The translations under genes were made by a program, and so were the position numbers. Below the pieces are notes generated by a model. It made no database searches. It was not told the DNA's origin and was given only the letters and a program-made list of their open reading frames with translations. 15,275 bases of DNA from Oscillospiraceae bacterium (lineage in GTDB: Bacteria; Bacillota; Clostridia; Oscillospirales; Ruminococcaceae). Positions within the stretch are counted from its first letter, which is position 1; each line of letters starts with the position of its first letter. Shown in pieces: positions 1 through 7,716 of this stretch. The stretch is from the NCBI GenBank assembly GCA_029005335.1, contig JAQXFT010000138.1, forward strand, positions 1 through 15,275. The letters are read 5' to 3'.

Positions 1-672
1 GATGTGTCCGTACTGACATATGAGGCTGACAAAGCCGGAAAAACTATCATGTTTGAGGGCGCTCAGGCTACTCTGCTTGATATAGATTTCGGTACATATC
101 CTTATGTTACTTCCTCTCACCCTCTCTCAGCAGGTGTATGCGTCGGAACAGGTGTAGGCCCTAAAACTATTACCAATGTTATCGGTGTTGCAAAGGCTTA
201 TACTACACGTGTCGGAAAAGGTCCTTTCCCGACTGAGCTTAATGATGAAACCGGCGATAATATAAGAAATAAGGGGCATGAATTTGGTACTACTACAGGC
301 CGTCCCAGAAGAACAGGCTGGTTTGATGCCGTTATAGTACGCCATTCCGTAAGAGTAAACGGTCTGGACTCACTCGCTATAAATAAACTTGATACACTCA
401 GCGGAATTGATAAGCTTAAAGTATGTGTTGCATACAGGCTTCCGGACGGCTCTGTTATCGAAAACTTCCCTCCTACTCTCGAAGGACTTGCAGGCTGTGA
501 ACCGGTTTATAAAGAATTTGAGGGCTTCACTGAGGATATTTCCGGTGCAAAGTCATTTGATGAACTTCCGGAGAATTGCAGAAAATATATAGAAGAACTT
601 GAGAAACTCTGTGGCTGTCATATATCTATGGTGGGAACAGGTCCTGACAGAACTCAGATTCTCGAAAGATAA
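1..672 (+). CDS. purA: Adenylosuccinate synthetase, C-terminal part (5' end outside window)
   Basis: Catalyses the GTP-dependent joining of IMP and aspartate to adenylosuccinate, the first committed step from IMP to AMP, in the cytosol. The reading frame is open from base 1, so the gene begins upstream; about 223 C-terminal residues are present out of the usual 420-430. Recognisable family segments are the glycine-rich stretch after VTSSHPLSAG, the HEFGTTTGRPRRTGWFD block that lines the IMP/aspartate site, the RHSVRVNGLD...NKLDTLSG region that binds guanine, and the family-typical ending GTGPDRTQILER. It stops with TAA only 5 nt before the next start codon, so the two genes are probably co-transcribed. 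Identification is secure; nothing can be said about its promoter. Confidence 0.97.
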   Translation, partial: DVSVLTYEADKAGKTIMFEGAQATLLDIDFGTYPYVTSSHPLSAGVCVGTGVGPKTITNVIGVAKAYTTRVGKGPFPTELNDETGDNIRNKGHEFGTTTGRPRRTGWFDAVIVRHSVRVNGLDSLAINKLDTLSGIDKLKVCVAYRLPDGSVIENFPPTLEGLAGCEPVYKEFEGFTEDISGAKSFDELPENCRKYIEELEKLCGCHISMVGTGPDRTQILER

Positions 673-677
673 ATGCC

Positions 678-1724
678 ATGATGGACGAAAATATAAAAGC
701 TCCCGTCCTTGATGATATTGACTATTCAGCTTCTGCAAAAAAAGGCGTTCCTAAAGGTGTCTCCGCTCCCATTCTTGATGATATGGATACACCTTATTCA
801 GCCGGACATAAAAAGGGAGCTCCCAAAGGCGTTTCCGCTCCGGTTCTGGATAATATGTCATCATATACCCCTAAGGCTAAAAAGACTCCTCCCGCATATC
901 TAAATGATGAACAGATTATAGAGAAATTTTCTCCGGAACAAAAACAACAGTTTTTCACGCTTCCGGAGGATAAGAAAAAAATGGTTCTTACATATACCCG
1001 AAAACAACTCGGAGTGCCTACTGAACCTGAACCGGAACTTAAAGCCCCTGTTCTCGATGACCCGAATGATATTCCCGTATTTGAAAAGCCTGAGCATAAG
1101 CTTGACTATGATGAACCACTTGTCGCTCCCGTACTTGACGAAGCTCCGAAAACTCCCGAATACGTTCCGAAATTCGCCAATGAGGATATCGAACAAATCA
1201 AGCAGGAAGCTAAAAAGGAAGCTGTCAAATCACAGCTTGTTTCAAATCAGAAGGACGAAAAGGAAAGCCTACGCATGATGCAGGCTCTGCGTGAACAGCG
1301 TGAACGTGAGGACGCTAAAAAAGGCTTTAAGCTTACTATAGTGATTGCTATAATAGGCTGTTTATCCGCTGTACTGTTTTCACTCTTTGCCGGCGGTGAA
1401 TTTATGGGTCTTGCATATAAGCCTGAAGCCACAAAAATTACAAATATTGTCGCTCAGTATTCGCTTTATATAAGCGTTGCTGTGGGAATATGCTCATTCC
1501 TGATGATAACCGGCATAAAAGCATTCAAAAGCCTTGCTACTACCGTTTTTCTGCTGTTTACTATAATACTTGTTTTCCCCGGAATAATTATGCTTACCCA
1601 GAAGGACGGCAATATGGGTATCAATGCGATTCTCTACGGATTATCCGTAATAGGTTCGGGATATACCTTCTTTTCCCTGACAAGCAACAATAAAATAAGC
1701 CTGTTTTTCAGTAAAAAATATTAA
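678..1724 (+). CDS. APVLDD-repeat protein with four predicted C-terminal membrane helices, unknown function
   Basis: I do not recognise the family. The first two thirds are hydrophilic and charged, and carry five copies of a short motif, A-P-[VI]-L-D-[DNE], at about residues 8, 30, 54, 122 and 150. The first three sit in a roughly 22-24-residue repeat with a KKG-[VA]-PKGVS linker. A Lys/Glu-rich, probably helical stretch (about 165-213) leads into four hydrophobic segments (about 216-238, 257-277, 285-306 and 312-332). No signal peptide is seen, so the repeat region is probably cytoplasmic with a C-terminal membrane anchor. The start is ATG at 678 or the adjacent ATG at 681; a GAAAG at 664-668 is a weak ribosome binding site. 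It follows purA by 5 nt and ends at a terminator, so it is likely the last gene of the purA transcript. A role as a membrane-tethered short-linear-motif scaffold is only a guess. Confidence 0.85.
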   Translation: MMDENIKAPVLDDIDYSASAKKGVPKGVSAPILDDMDTPYSAGHKKGAPKGVSAPVLDNMSSYTPKAKKTPPAYLNDEQIIEKFSPEQKQQFFTLPEDKKKMVLTYTRKQLGVPTEPEPELKAPVLDDPNDIPVFEKPEHKLDYDEPLVAPVLDEAPKTPEYVPKFANEDIEQIKQEAKKEAVKSQLVSNQKDEKESLRMMQALREQREREDAKKGFKLTIVIAIIGCLSAVLFSLFAGGEFMGLAYKPEATKITNIVAQYSLYISVAVGICSFLMITGIKAFKSLATTVFLLFTIILVFPGIIMLTQKDGNMGINAILYGLSVIGSGYTFFSLTSNNKISLFFSKKY

Positions 1725-1727
1725 TAG

Positions 1728-1767
1728 AATCCGGCGGATATTTCATAATATCCGTCGGATTTTTATT
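1728..1767 (+). terminator. Rho-independent terminator of the purA-membrane protein unit
   Basis: A 14-bp stem pairs 1728-1741 (AATCCGGCGGATAT) with 1748-1761, with one G-T wobble and a 6-nt loop, followed by TTTTATT. It lies 3 nt after the stop codon and just before the next promoter. Confidence 0.9.
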
Positions 1768-1794
1768 GACAAATCAAAAGTAATATGATATAAT
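1766..1794 (+). promoter_or_regulatory. Consensus housekeeping promoter for the tandem CAP-dockerin genes
   Basis: TTGACA at 1766-1771 and TATAAT at 1789-1794 are separated by exactly 17 bp, with a TG one base upstream of the -10 (extended -10). It immediately follows the preceding terminator, overlapping its T-tract. Both boxes are a perfect match to the sigma-A consensus, which predicts high constitutive expression. Confidence 0.85.
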
Positions 1795-1800
1795 TATGTA

Positions 1801-3120
1801 TAGATATTCTTTTAATGGAGGATTTATTTATGAAAACTAAAAAACTTATATCTGCATTCCTTGCTTTCTCAATGGTATTTGCCACTGTACCATGTTTCAT
1901 CAACAACAGACAGATTATTCAGACTAATGCTGATATGTCCTATTCGGATTTCGCCAGACAGGTTGCAGTTATTGTAAATCAGGAACGTACAGAACAGGGA
2001 CTTGCTCCGGTTGAAATGTCAGCTGTCATGAATCGGGCTGCCTCAGTAAGAGCTGATGAACTTATTGAACTTTGCTCTCATACACGCCCTGACGGCTCAT
2101 CATGTTTCACTATATTTGATGAATATAATATAAAATATATGCATATAGGTGCTGAAAATCTTCACGCAGGTTCATCAACTCCTGAAGATGCTATGAAAGC
2201 ATGGATGAGTTCAGACGGCCACCGTGCAAATATACTTGCTGAAAAAGCAAAATATATCGGAGTCGGCGTGGCTTGTGTCTCAGGTAGATATTACTGGATT
2301 CAGCTTTTCACTGACATCAGACCAGATGGTGAATGTTATGCTCCTGAATCTCCCGAAGCTGATTTGATCAGGGGAGATGTAAATAACGACGGCATTATAA
2401 ATGCCTCAGATTCAAGCTCTATTCTCGCTGAATATGCCGCCTTATCATCAGGAGAATCCGGAAGCTTTGACGAAAAACAGAAAACAGCCGCAGATTTCAA
2501 CAATGACGGAATAATGAATGCCTCAGATTCAAGTGAAGTTCTTAAATACTATGCCGACAAATCCTCAGGAAATTAACAAATACAGATATTCTTAATGGAG
2601 GTTTTAGCTATGAAAACTAAAAAGCTTATATCTGCACTTCTCTCTTTCTCAATCGCATTCGCTGGTATGCCTTGTATCATGAATAACAGTCAGATTATTC
2701 AGACAAATGCTGATATGGCATATTCCGATTTCGCTGAACAGGTTGCCTTTATCGTAAATCAGGAACGTACAGCACAGGGACTTGCTCCGGTTGAAATGTC
2801 AGCTGTCATGAATCAGGCTGCCTCAGTAAGAGCTGATGAACTCACAGAGCTTTGTTCGCATACACGCCCTGACGGCTCGCTATGTTTCTCCATATTTGAT
2901 GAATACAATATAGATTATATGGATATAGGTGCTGAAAATCTTCACGCCGGTTCATCAACTCCTGAAGCTGCTATGGAATCATGGATGAATTCAAGCGGTC
3001 ACCGTGCAAATATACTTGCCGAAAGTGCAAAATATATCGGAGTAGGCGTGGCTTATTCCGAAGGTAAATATTACTGGATTCAGCTTTTCACCGACTTAAA
3101 ACCTGAGGGCGAATGTTATA
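1801..3120 (+). repeat. Tandem gene duplication covering leader, ribosome binding site, signal peptide and CAP domain
   Basis: The unit 1801-2335 recurs at about 2581-3118. The leaders share AGATATTCTT and AATGGAGG. Between about 1974-2062 and 2754-2842 the DNA differs at only two bases, while flanking parts differ more, which suggests gene conversion. Similarity is lost after GECY, where the linkers and dockerins begin. Confidence 0.85.
1830..2576 (+). CDS. Secreted CAP-domain (SCP/PR-1-like) protein with C-terminal type I dockerin, copy 1
   Basis: About 248 residues. The start chosen is ATG 1830, preceded by GGAGG at 1817-1821 with 8-nt spacing; an in-frame ATG at 1815 overlaps that box and is unlikely. 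An N-terminal signal peptide (MKTKK, then a hydrophobic stretch to about residue 23) predicts export. Residues about 37-160 form a CAP domain: FARQVAVIVNQERTEQGLAP, the ELCSHTRPDG histidine motif, GAENLHAGS, and DGHRANILAEKAKYIGVGVA with the second conserved histidine. Residues about 182-246 form a dockerin with two calcium-binding loops, GDVNNDGIINASD and ADFNNDGIMNASD, both with Ala-Ser at the usual cohesin-contact positions 10 and 11. Dockerins dock secreted proteins onto cohesins of a scaffold or cell-surface anchor. The CAP role here is unknown. It is duplicated by the next gene. Confidence 0.92.
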   Translation: MKTKKLISAFLAFSMVFATVPCFINNRQIIQTNADMSYSDFARQVAVIVNQERTEQGLAPVEMSAVMNRAASVRADELIELCSHTRPDGSSCFTIFDEYNIKYMHIGAENLHAGSSTPEDAMKAWMSSDGHRANILAEKAKYIGVGVACVSGRYYWIQLFTDIRPDGECYAPESPEADLIRGDVNNDGIINASDSSSILAEYAALSSGESGSFDEKQKTAADFNNDGIMNASDSSEVLKYYADKSSGN

Positions 3121-3359
3121 TTCCTGAAGCTTCTGCACCTTCCGAACCTGATGTGATTAAAGGTGATGTAAACAATGACGGCTCTGTTGAAATCGCTGAT
3201 GTTGTAGCTCTGGCTTCATACATAGGCGACAACCAGAATAACCCCCTGACAAGTGATGCTATTATTGCCGGAGATGTTCAGAATACCGGTGATGGTCTCA
3301 CGTCAGGCGATATTCTCATGATTCAGCAGTATATTGCCGGAATTATTTCCGAGTTTTAA
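2610..3359 (+). CDS. Secreted CAP-domain protein with divergent C-terminal dockerin, copy 2
   Basis: About 249 residues. The start is ATG 2610 behind a GGAGG (2597-2601, 8-nt spacing) whose context repeats that of copy 1. The signal peptide and CAP domain (about residues 37-160) are close relatives of copy 1, including the SHTRPDG and SGHRANILAESAKYIGVGVA motifs. The C-terminal dockerin differs: loop 1 is GDVNNDGSVEIAD (about residue 185) with Ile-Ala at the contact positions, and loop 2 is GDVQNTGDGLTSGD (about residue 220), which has Thr where Asp5 is expected and one extra residue, so it may bind calcium poorly. There is a 33-nt gap after copy 1 and no separate promoter visible, so both are probably read from the promoter at 1766-1794. 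The protein is likely displayed through a different cohesin partner than copy 1. Confidence 0.92.
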   Translation: MKTKKLISALLSFSIAFAGMPCIMNNSQIIQTNADMAYSDFAEQVAFIVNQERTAQGLAPVEMSAVMNQAASVRADELTELCSHTRPDGSLCFSIFDEYNIDYMDIGAENLHAGSSTPEAAMESWMNSSGHRANILAESAKYIGVGVAYSEGKYYWIQLFTDLKPEGECYIPEASAPSEPDVIKGDVNNDGSVEIADVVALASYIGDNQNNPLTSDAIIAGDVQNTGDGLTSGDILMIQQYIAGIISEF

Positions 3360-3368
3360 AAAAATTCA

Positions 3369-3402
3369 AGGTGACTGAAAAAAATCAGTCACCTGTTTTT
3401 TT
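3369..3402. terminator. Probable bidirectional terminator between the CAP genes and the ABC operon
   Basis: A perfect 10-bp stem, AGGTGACTGA (3369-3378) with TCAGTCACCT (3385-3394), has an A6 loop and is followed on the + strand by GTTTTTTT. On the - strand the stem is followed by TTGAATTTTTTT. It sits between convergent genes: the CAP stop at 3357-3359 and the ABC stop at 3410-3412. Confidence 0.85.
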
Positions 3403-3409
3403 ATATATA

Positions 3410-5302
3410 TCAGCTTAATTCAAACATTCCTGTATAGAGCTGATAGTATTTTCCCTTTTGTGCTATCAGTGTATCATGATTTCCCCTCTCAATAATTCTT
3501 CCGTTTTCAAGAACCATTATTGCGTGGGAGTTTCTGACGGTTGATAATCTGTGAGCAATTACAAATACTGTTCTGCCCTCCATAAGACTATCCATACCCT
3601 TTTCTATCAGTGCTTCTGTACGGGTATCTATTGAGCTTGTGGCTTCATCAAGTATCAGCACCGGAGGGTCTGCAATTGCTGCTCTTGCTATGGCTAAAAG
3701 CTGTCTTTGTCCCTGACTTAAATTTGCTCCGTCCGATGTAAGCATTGTATTGTATCCGTCTGAAAGATGTCTTATAAACGTATCAGCATTCGCAAGCTTT
3801 GCCGCCGCATATACTTCTTCATCAGTGGCATCAAGCTTTCCGTATCTGATATTATCCATTACTGTTCCCGTGAAAAGGTGCGTATCCTGAAGCACCATTG
3901 AAAGAGAACGTCTCAAATCATCTTTTTTGATTTTGTTTATATTTATTCCGTCATATCTTATTTTTCCGTCCGGCACATCATAGAATCTGTTTATAAGGTT
4001 TGTAATTGTAGTTTTTCATGCACCTGTTGAACCTACAAATGCTATTTTCTGTCCCTGTCCTGCATAGAGTCTGATTCCGTTAAGTACGGTTTTATTAGGT
4101 TCATAGCCGAATACTACATCATCAAATTCAACTCTGCCCTCTACTCTTGTGTATGTCACTGTTCCGTCAGACTGGTGAGGGTGTTTCCATGCCCATATTC
4201 CTGTATGCCTATCAGTTTCTGTAATAGTTCCGTCCGGAGCTATTTCGGCATTTACAAGCGTTACATATCCGTTATCCTCCTCCGGAGTCTCGTCTATTAC
4301 TCTGAATATACGCTCTGCACCGGCAAGAGCTGTTAAAACTGCATTCAACTGCTGTGAAAGCTGTGTCAACGGCTGAGAAAATGAACGTGTGAACTGAAGA
4401 TATGATACAACTGTACCTACTGTCATTCCGCCTATATTGTTCACCGTCATGATTCCTCCGGCTACTGCAGTTGCCGCATAGTGAAGATATGATAAGTTAT
4501 TCATTATCGGCATAAGTATATTTGCATATGTATTGGCTTTTGTTGATGCCTGACATAATTTATCATTGAGTTTATTAAATTCTTCATTTGCTTTATCCTC
4601 GTGACAGAATACCTTTACTACCTTCTGTCCCTCGATAAATTCCTCTATATATCCGTTTACGTTTCCGAGAGATTCCTGCTGTGCCTTGAATCCCCTACTG
4701 CTGTTTTTGCCTATTACGCCTATTACTCTAAGCATTATAAACAGCATCAGTATTACAAGAATAGTAAGCTGCCAGCTGTATACTACCATGATTGTAAATA
4801 CGGATATTACTGTTATTGATGATGATATAAACTGTGCAACACTGTTGCTGAGCATTTCTCTTATTGCATCAGCATCATTTGTATAAAGGCTCATAAGCTC
4901 CCCGTGAGTATGCTTGTCGAAATATCTTACAGGCAGACTTTCCATTTTATTGAATAAATCTGTTCTTATTCTGAAAAGCGTTGTTGTCGATATATTTACC
5001 ATTATACGCTGATATATATAAGTTGACAAAGCTCCGCAGAGATATATTACCGCCATTATTATTATAGTTGAAACAAATCCCGACAAATCCGGATTTTCCT
5101 GACCTATAAAAGGCTCAATATATTTATCGATAAGCGGACGGAGCATATAATTTCCTGCTACATTTGCAAAAACGCTTATTACTATGCAGAATACTATCAG
5201 TATAAGCTGTGGCTTGAATCCGTACATATAGCTGAATATTCTTTTAAGAGTTCCGCCGGTATTCTTCGGCTTTGCAAAGCCCGTATTCTTTTTCGGAGGC
5301 AT
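3410..5302 (-). pseudogene. ABC exporter half-transporter (canonical-site subunit), interrupted by a TGA in Walker A
   Basis: As a single frame this is 630 codons, the usual size for the larger subunit of heterodimeric ABC exporters of the BmrCD/LmrCD/TM287-288 kind. Codons 1-428 hold the six-helix membrane domain (about residues 25-340), the insert with GIWAWKHPHQSDGTVTY typical of this subfamily, and the NBD up to GSTGA. Codon 429 is TGA (4016-4018), exactly where Walker A GSTGAGKT requires Gly; the frame then resumes with KTTITNLINRFYD, signature NLSQGQ, Walker B VLILDEATSS with catalytic Glu, and H-loop AHRLS. GGA to TGA is one base change. The start ATG 5302 has AAAGGAG 10 nt upstream, inside the end of the upstream gene (2-nt gap). 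Products would be an NBD-less membrane domain and possibly a 188-residue NBD fragment from GTG 3976. A sequencing error is the main alternative. Confidence 0.85.
4016..4018 (-). other. In-frame nonsense codon (TGA) replacing the Walker A glycine
   Basis: On the - strand the codons read GGT GCA TGA AAA ACT. The expected Walker A glycine codon GGA has become TGA, and the downstream frame is unchanged. Other genes here (ispF and the DarT-like gene) end with TGA at their natural ends, so the standard code applies. Confidence 0.85.
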
Positions 5303-5304
5303 TT

Positions 5305-7029
5305 TTATTCCGCTCCTTTCTGCTGAGACTCATAGACCTCACGGTATATCGCATTATTTTTCATAAGCTCATCATGAGTGCCTATACCGTTTATTTTTCC
5401 GTTATCCATAACGATTATTCTGTCAGCGTCCTTTACTGATGAAATACGCTGTGCTATTATGAATGTAGTTGTATCTGAAAGCTTTTCACGGAATGCCTTT
5501 CTTATATTGCTGTCCGTTGCTGTATCAACTGCACTTGTGGAATCATCAAGGATTATTATTTTAGGCTTTTTGAGCAATGCTCTTGCTATACAGAGACGCT
5601 GTTTCTGACCTCCCGAAACATTAACGCCACCCTGACCCATATCAGTTTCATATTTATCAGGAAAGCTCTGTACAAAATCATCTGCACACGCTGATTTGCA
5701 GGCTTCAATTATTTCAGAGTCGCTTGCATTCTCATCGCCCCATTTAAGATTATCCTTTATTGTTCCGGAAAACAGTACATTTTTCTGGAGAACCATTGCA
5801 ACATTATTGCGGAGTTCTTCAAGCGGATAGCTCTTTACATCTTTTCCGCCGACATATACTGTTCCGGCTGTTGTATCATAAAGCCTCGGAATAAGCTGTA
5901 CAAGCGTTGTTTTTGATGAACCTGTACCGCCTATTATTCCTATGGTTTCGCCTGATTTTATATCAAGGTTTATATTTTCAAGTGCGACATTATTCATATC
6001 ATCAAAATAGCTGAATGATACATTTTCAAATCTTACTGAACCATCTTCAACCTTTTCTGTACTGTTTTCGCAGTCCTTAATAGAAGGTTCTTCGTCAAGG
6101 ACTTCTGAAATTCTCTGTATTGATGCCCTCGACATTACAAGCATTATGAATATCATTGAAAGCATCATCAGCGACATGAGAATCTGTGTTATATATGTAA
6201 TAAAGCTTGCGAGCTGACCTGTTCCCATACTTCCGGATACTGCCATATTTCCTCCGAACCAGAGAACTGCTACTATACTTGTATACATTCCTATCTGCAT
6301 TACCGGCATACCCATAACTATAAGCTTTTCAGCGAATACCTGTGCTTTTCTTACATTGTCAGCAATATTGCGGAAATTGTCCTTTTCATGCTTTTCACGG
6401 ACAAATGCTTTTACTACTCTGATTCCTATGAGATTTTCCTGCACTCGGGCATTCATTCCGTCATACTTCTCAAGCATTGCAAGGAATCTCGGAAATGCTT
6501 TTGATATAATGAGTACCATTGCAATGACAAGCAGAGGCAATACAATCAACAGTACAAGCGAAAGCTTCGGATTCATTTTTACTGCCATTATAATTGCACC
6601 TATAAACATTATGGGAGAACGTATTGCCATTCTTATTACCATCATAAAGGCATTCTGTGTATTTGTTACATCTGTTGTAAGTCTTGTTATAAGTGATGAT
6701 GTCGAAAACTTATCAACATTTGCAAACGAAAATGACTGCACCTTTGCAAAAAGCTTTCTTCTGAGATTTTTTGCAAATCCCATTCCGGCTACTGCTGCGA
6801 ATCTTCCTGCCAAAGCTCCGAATGCAAGTGATACAAGTGACATTAATATCATTATTCCGCCCATTTTTACGACATACCCGACATCGCCCTGTTTTATTCC
6901 GTTATCGATTATCATCGCCATTACTGCCGGAATAAGCAGTTCCATAAGTACTTCTCCGATTATCGTTACAGGGGTCAGCAAAGCATATTTTTTGTATTCC
7001 CCCACACACGAAAGAATCCTTTTGTACAT
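5305..7029 (-). CDS. ABC exporter half-transporter, degenerate-site subunit (574 aa)
   Basis: One half of a heterodimeric ABC exporter of the multidrug type, acting in the cytoplasmic membrane with the gene that follows. Residues about 15-310 form the six-helix exporter domain. The NBD begins near VRFENVSFSY, with Walker A GGTGSSKTT (Ser at the sixth position, common in this branch), signature NVSGGQKQR, Walker B IIILDDSTSAVD and H-loop position in FIIAQRIS (Gln instead of His). Asp in place of the catalytic Glu, plus Gln in the H-loop, marks it as the non-catalytic partner, so ATP hydrolysis would rely on the other subunit. The start ATG 7029 is preceded by AAAAGGAG (7040-7047) at 10 nt. It lies 22 nt after the MarR gene and 2 nt before the partner, a clear three-gene operon. 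The substrate cannot be inferred. Confidence 0.93.
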   Translation of the reverse strand: MYKRILSCVGEYKKYALLTPVTIIGEVLMELLIPAVMAMIIDNGIKQGDVGYVVKMGGIMILMSLVSLAFGALAGRFAAVAGMGFAKNLRRKLFAKVQSFSFANVDKFSTSSLITRLTTDVTNTQNAFMMVIRMAIRSPIMFIGAIIMAVKMNPKLSLVLLIVLPLLVIAMVLIISKAFPRFLAMLEKYDGMNARVQENLIGIRVVKAFVREKHEKDNFRNIADNVRKAQVFAEKLIVMGMPVMQIGMYTSIVAVLWFGGNMAVSGSMGTGQLASFITYITQILMSLMMLSMIFIMLVMSRASIQRISEVLDEEPSIKDCENSTEKVEDGSVRFENVSFSYFDDMNNVALENINLDIKSGETIGIIGGTGSSKTTLVQLIPRLYDTTAGTVYVGGKDVKSYPLEELRNNVAMVLQKNVLFSGTIKDNLKWGDENASDSEIIEACKSACADDFVQSFPDKYETDMGQGGVNVSGGQKQRLCIARALLKKPKIIILDDSTSAVDTATDSNIRKAFREKLSDTTTFIIAQRISSVKDADRIIVMDNGKINGIGTHDELMKNNAIYREVYESQQKGAE

Positions 7030-7051
7030 ATAAAATCAGCTCCTTTTCTGT

Positions 7052-7543
7052 TTAATTATCTTTACAGAGCTTGCCGATTATTTCAGAGATAACATCATCA
7101 TGGCTCTCTGATGTCTTTATACCCTCGGCAAGCTCCATATTTCTGTTGATTTTTTTCAGGCATTTCTGAAAAATTTCAAGCTCTGCGGAATCAATCCCCG
7201 AAAAGACAGTATTCCTGTCATAATTATCAAAGGCACTTCTTATCTTTTCAACTTCACTTTTTCCCTTTTCGGTAAGTGAAATGCACTTGCACCTGAGATT
7301 ATTTTCTGAAACAGCCTTTTCAATAAATCCTGATTTCTGAAGCTTCTGAGTTGATACTGTCATTGTTGCAGATGATACATGAAAATGCTTTGCTATATCT
7401 GCCTGATTACAGTCAGGATTTTCATATATATACTCAAGTATAAAAAACTGCTTAAAATAAAGTCCGTTTTCAAGAATACGCTTTACAAACAGCTTATGCA
7501 GAAGATGTGCCTTTTCAATATCCCCGATTATTTCCCTGCACAA
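7052..7543 (-). CDS. MarR-family transcriptional regulator
   Basis: About 163 residues. A winged helix-turn-helix regulator, the usual autorepressor of linked multidrug exporters; it is first in the operon with the two ABC genes. The DNA-binding part is seen at about residues 44-100: CNQADIAKHFHVSSATMTVS (helix-turn-helix), KLQKSGFIEK, then the wing SENNLRCK and ISLTEKG. N- and C-terminal helices would form the dimer interface. Start choice: AGGAGG lies at 7553-7558; a GTG at 7552 overlaps it, whereas a TTG at 7543 sits 9 nt downstream, so TTG is preferred. Tandem palindromes in the leader (7563-7593) are the likely operator. The ligand is unknown. Confidence 0.92.
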   Translation of the reverse strand: MCREIIGDIEKAHLLHKLFVKRILENGLYFKQFFILEYIYENPDCNQADIAKHFHVSSATMTVSTQKLQKSGFIEKAVSENNLRCKCISLTEKGKSEVEKIRSAFDNYDRNTVFSGIDSAELEIFQKCLKKINRNMELAEGIKTSESHDDVISEIIGKLCKDN

Positions 7544-7562
7544 AATAATCACCTCCTCATTT

Positions 7563-7593
7563 GTTAGCGAGTATAACAGTTAGCTATGCTAAC
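7563..7593 (-). promoter_or_regulatory. Tandem operator candidates for the MarR regulator
   Basis: Two 15-bp inverted repeats of the form GTTA-N7-TAAC lie 16 bp apart: 7563-7577 (GTTAGCGAGTATAAC) and 7579-7593 (GTTAGCTATGCTAAC, perfect 6-bp half-sites). They fall between the -10 box (7611-7616) and the AGGAGG of the MarR gene, where bound repressor would block transcription. Binding by this MarR protein is inferred. Confidence 0.7.
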
Positions 7594-7610
7594 AGTCAGC
7601 TGTGATAGTT

Positions 7611-7639
7611 ATTATATCAGAATATATTTCCTTTGTCAA
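7611..7639 (-). promoter_or_regulatory. Consensus promoter of the marR-ABC operon
   Basis: On the - strand TTGACA (7634-7639) and TATAAT (7611-7616) are separated by 17 bp, with the extended -10 form TGATATAAT. The tandem palindromes begin 17 bp downstream of the -10. Confidence 0.85.
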
Positions 7640-7670
7640 TAGCCGTTATGACGATTTTATACAAATATAC

Positions 7671-7699
7671 TTGACTATTTCTATACAGAATGTTATTAT
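7671..7699 (+). promoter_or_regulatory. Promoter of the EamA-family transporter gene
   Basis: TTGACT (7671-7676), 17-bp spacer, TATTAT (7694-7699). Transcription would begin near 7706, giving a leader of only about 10 nt that starts at the GGTGA ribosome binding site (7706-7710). That short leader is a reason for some caution. Confidence 0.6.
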
Positions 7700-7716
7700 T
7701 TAAATGGTGATTTTAT

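Noticed and set aside
967..1196. Small open frames on both strands across the APVLDD-repeat gene
   Set aside because: Overlap a long convincing coding frame, lack ribosome binding sites and show no domain.
3410..3976. Stand-alone 188-aa ATPase gene starting at GTG 3976
   Set aside because: It has signature, Walker B and H-loop but no Walker A; it is the tail of the interrupted ABC gene rather than a separate gene.
4016..4018. TGA read as glycine (alternative genetic code), which would restore the Walker A motif
   Set aside because: TGA is used as the genuine stop at the natural ends of ispF and the DarT-like gene in this window, and neighbouring genes use GGA and GGT freely for glycine.
6356..7033. 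225-codon open frame on the + strand opposite the 574-aa ABC subunit
   Set aside because: Antisense shadow of a strongly conserved membrane domain; no ribosome binding site and no recognisable domain.
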